Positions 63,029-64,000 of a stretch of 64,000 bases of DNA are shown here, piece after piece. The stretch's first letter is position 1; the number at the start of each line of letters is the position of its first letter. The notes under the pieces were generated by a model, which searched no databases, had not been told where the DNA came from, and was given only the letters and a program-made list of their open reading frames with translations. The position numbers and the translations under genes were made by a program. This stretch comes from Mucilaginibacter sp. (GTDB taxonomy: Bacteria; Bacteroidota; Bacteroidia; Sphingobacteriales; Sphingobacteriaceae), in NCBI RefSeq assembly GCF_025362475.1, contig NZ_JANYGH010000008.1:62001-126000 (forward strand), in the 5' to 3' direction.

Positions 63029-64000
63029 ATGAAAAAGATAACCATCACTATATGCCTTATAGCTGCAGTTACGTCTGCATGTAAAAAGCTCGACCTTAGT
63101 CCTCCGTCTTCACCATCAACCGCAAGTTTTTACACCAATCAAGCCGAGCTTGAACTGGCAGTAAATGACCTTTATCGTCAGGTATTCTGGATTTCATCAA
63201 AAGAAAGTACCGGAACCTTTGAAGAGTTTTTTTCTGATAACTGCTACTATCGCGGCGGCGCGGGTTCAAACCCCATCATAGCCGGCACGCTATCTTCCAG
63301 CGATGCTAATACGCAAACATATTACCAAAATTGCTACAAGGCGATAGCGCGTGTCAACTCATTCCTTGAAAATGATAACAGGGCTGCTTCAAACACTCCG
63401 GCCGCCACAATTTTACGGCTGGAGGGAGAAATGCGGCTGATCAGGGCATTTCAGTACTCAAAACTGATATCACACTTTGGCAATGTGCCCTTGATCACCA
63501 AAACACAAACGCTTAGCGAAGCCGCTACGGTAGCCAGAACGGATAAAAACACGGTATATAAAGCAATTTTAGCCGATTTTGATTTTGCCGCACAAAACTT
63601 GCCGCAAACCTACGCCACATCGGAGGTTAAAAGATTGACCAAAGGAGTTGCCCTGGCATTAGAAGCAAGGGCGGCTTTGTATATGGGAGATTGGGCAACG
63701 GCTAAAACAGCTTCATTGGCTGTAATGCAGTTAACGGGTGCCGGGTCATATACGCTTAATAATTCATACAGCGCACTTTTTCAAAAAGCCGGAGAAATGA
63801 GCACCGAGATCATTTTCAGTATTGTTCGCGATCAAACCCAAAAGGTGTATGACGTACCTGATGATATACTTACCCGTAATGCCGGTGGTTTTGGGGCAAC
63901 TATGCCTACGCGCGAATTTGTAGATGCTTTTGAGTGTACGGATGGTAAGCCAATAAATGAATCGTCGCTTTATGATTTTCATAACCCTTTTAAAAACCGC
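63029..64000 (+). CDS. susD: SusD/RagB-family lipoprotein (3' end beyond the window)
   Basis: The frame from ATG 63029 stays open to base 64000 (324 residues). It starts with a signal and lipobox (IAAVTSACKKLDL) followed by SusD features: ELELAVNDLYRQVFW, LEGEMRLIRAFQYSKLISHFGNVPLITKTQTL and KGVALALEARAALYMGDW. It should be the surface lid of the SusC encoded just upstream. The C-terminal half and any downstream enzymes are outside the window. Confidence 0.93.
   Translation, partial: MKKITITICLIAAVTSACKKLDLSPPSSPSTASFYTNQAELELAVNDLYRQVFWISSKESTGTFEEFFSDNCYYRGGAGSNPIIAGTLSSSDANTQTYYQNCYKAIARVNSFLENDNRAASNTPAATILRLEGEMRLIRAFQYSKLISHFGNVPLITKTQTLSEAATVARTDKNTVYKAILADFDFAAQNLPQTYATSEVKRLTKGVALALEARAALYMGDWATAKTASLAVMQLTGAGSYTLNNSYSALFQKAGEMSTEIIFSIVRDQTQKVYDVPDDILTRNAGGFGATMPTREFVDAFECTDGKPINESSLYDFHNPFKNR

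Overview
The window looks like a chromosome segment of a soil or plant-associated Bacteroidota, most likely Sphingobacteriaceae (a Mucilaginibacter or Pedobacter relative). The grounds are two SusC/SusD pairs, an ECF-sigma/FecR-controlled polysaccharide utilisation locus (PUL), promoters of the TAnnTTTG type, almost no Shine-Dalgarno sites, lipoproteins with Bacteroidota-style lipoboxes, and a DUF3494 ice-binding-like protein beside an OmpA protein. No rRNA, tRNA, CRISPR array or intact insertion sequence was seen.

Layout. 1-9.5 kb (mostly +): a partial DUF3494 protein, an OmpA-family barrel, two soluble histidine kinases (one with thirteen 21-residue coiled-coil repeats), a large MscS-type channel and a DUF1801 protein. 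9.9-13.3 kb: a decayed zone with an AlbA_2/NAGLU chimeric ORF, a frameshifted small secreted gene with a perfect A AAA AAG heptamer, an intact sulfatase, and frameshifted remnants of a susD and of an SGNH hydrolase. 13.3-34.1 kb (all -): a large PUL. In transcription order it has an ECF sigma factor, FecR anti-sigma, SusC, SusD, a 935-aa NPCBM glycosidase-like protein and GH18-ricin, then a strong terminator, then GH36, GH16, a metallophosphoesterase, GH2, a CE2-type esterase and a three-domain esterase. The GH16+GH18+GH2+GH36 set, plus the GH89 and sulfatase traces, suggests a glycoprotein- or O-glycan-like target; this is inference.

34.5-38.8 kb: a compact divergent locus with an OPA-family transporter, a zinc-type dehydrogenase resembling the phosphonate-associated family, a secreted protein, a XRE-cupin regulator with inverted-repeat operators, and a phosphonatase-like HAD hydrolase. 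It looks like an organophosphonate uptake and breakdown system without any of the usual Phn enzymes. 39.1-51.3 kb: a six-hairpin glycosidase, an AraC regulator, RraA-like protein, two tandem GH2 enzymes, an enolase-superfamily dehydratase, SDR, SMP-30 lactonase and a truncated keto-deoxy-sugar kinase. Together these fit release of a sugar and its oxidation through lactone and aldonate to a 2-keto-3-deoxy acid; the kinase is cut off next to a serine-recombinase remnant.

51.3-58.3 kb: recombinase debris, a cupin, a beta-carbonic anhydrase lipoprotein, a nonsense-interrupted barrel gene, a second MscS-type channel, two small secreted proteins and a patatin fragment. 58.5-64 kb: a membrane-tethered putative regulator divergent from a second SusC/SusD pair that runs off the right edge.

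All calls come from reading the sequence and from remembered family motifs; no searches were run. Substrates and family numbers are provisional unless catalytic motifs are quoted.
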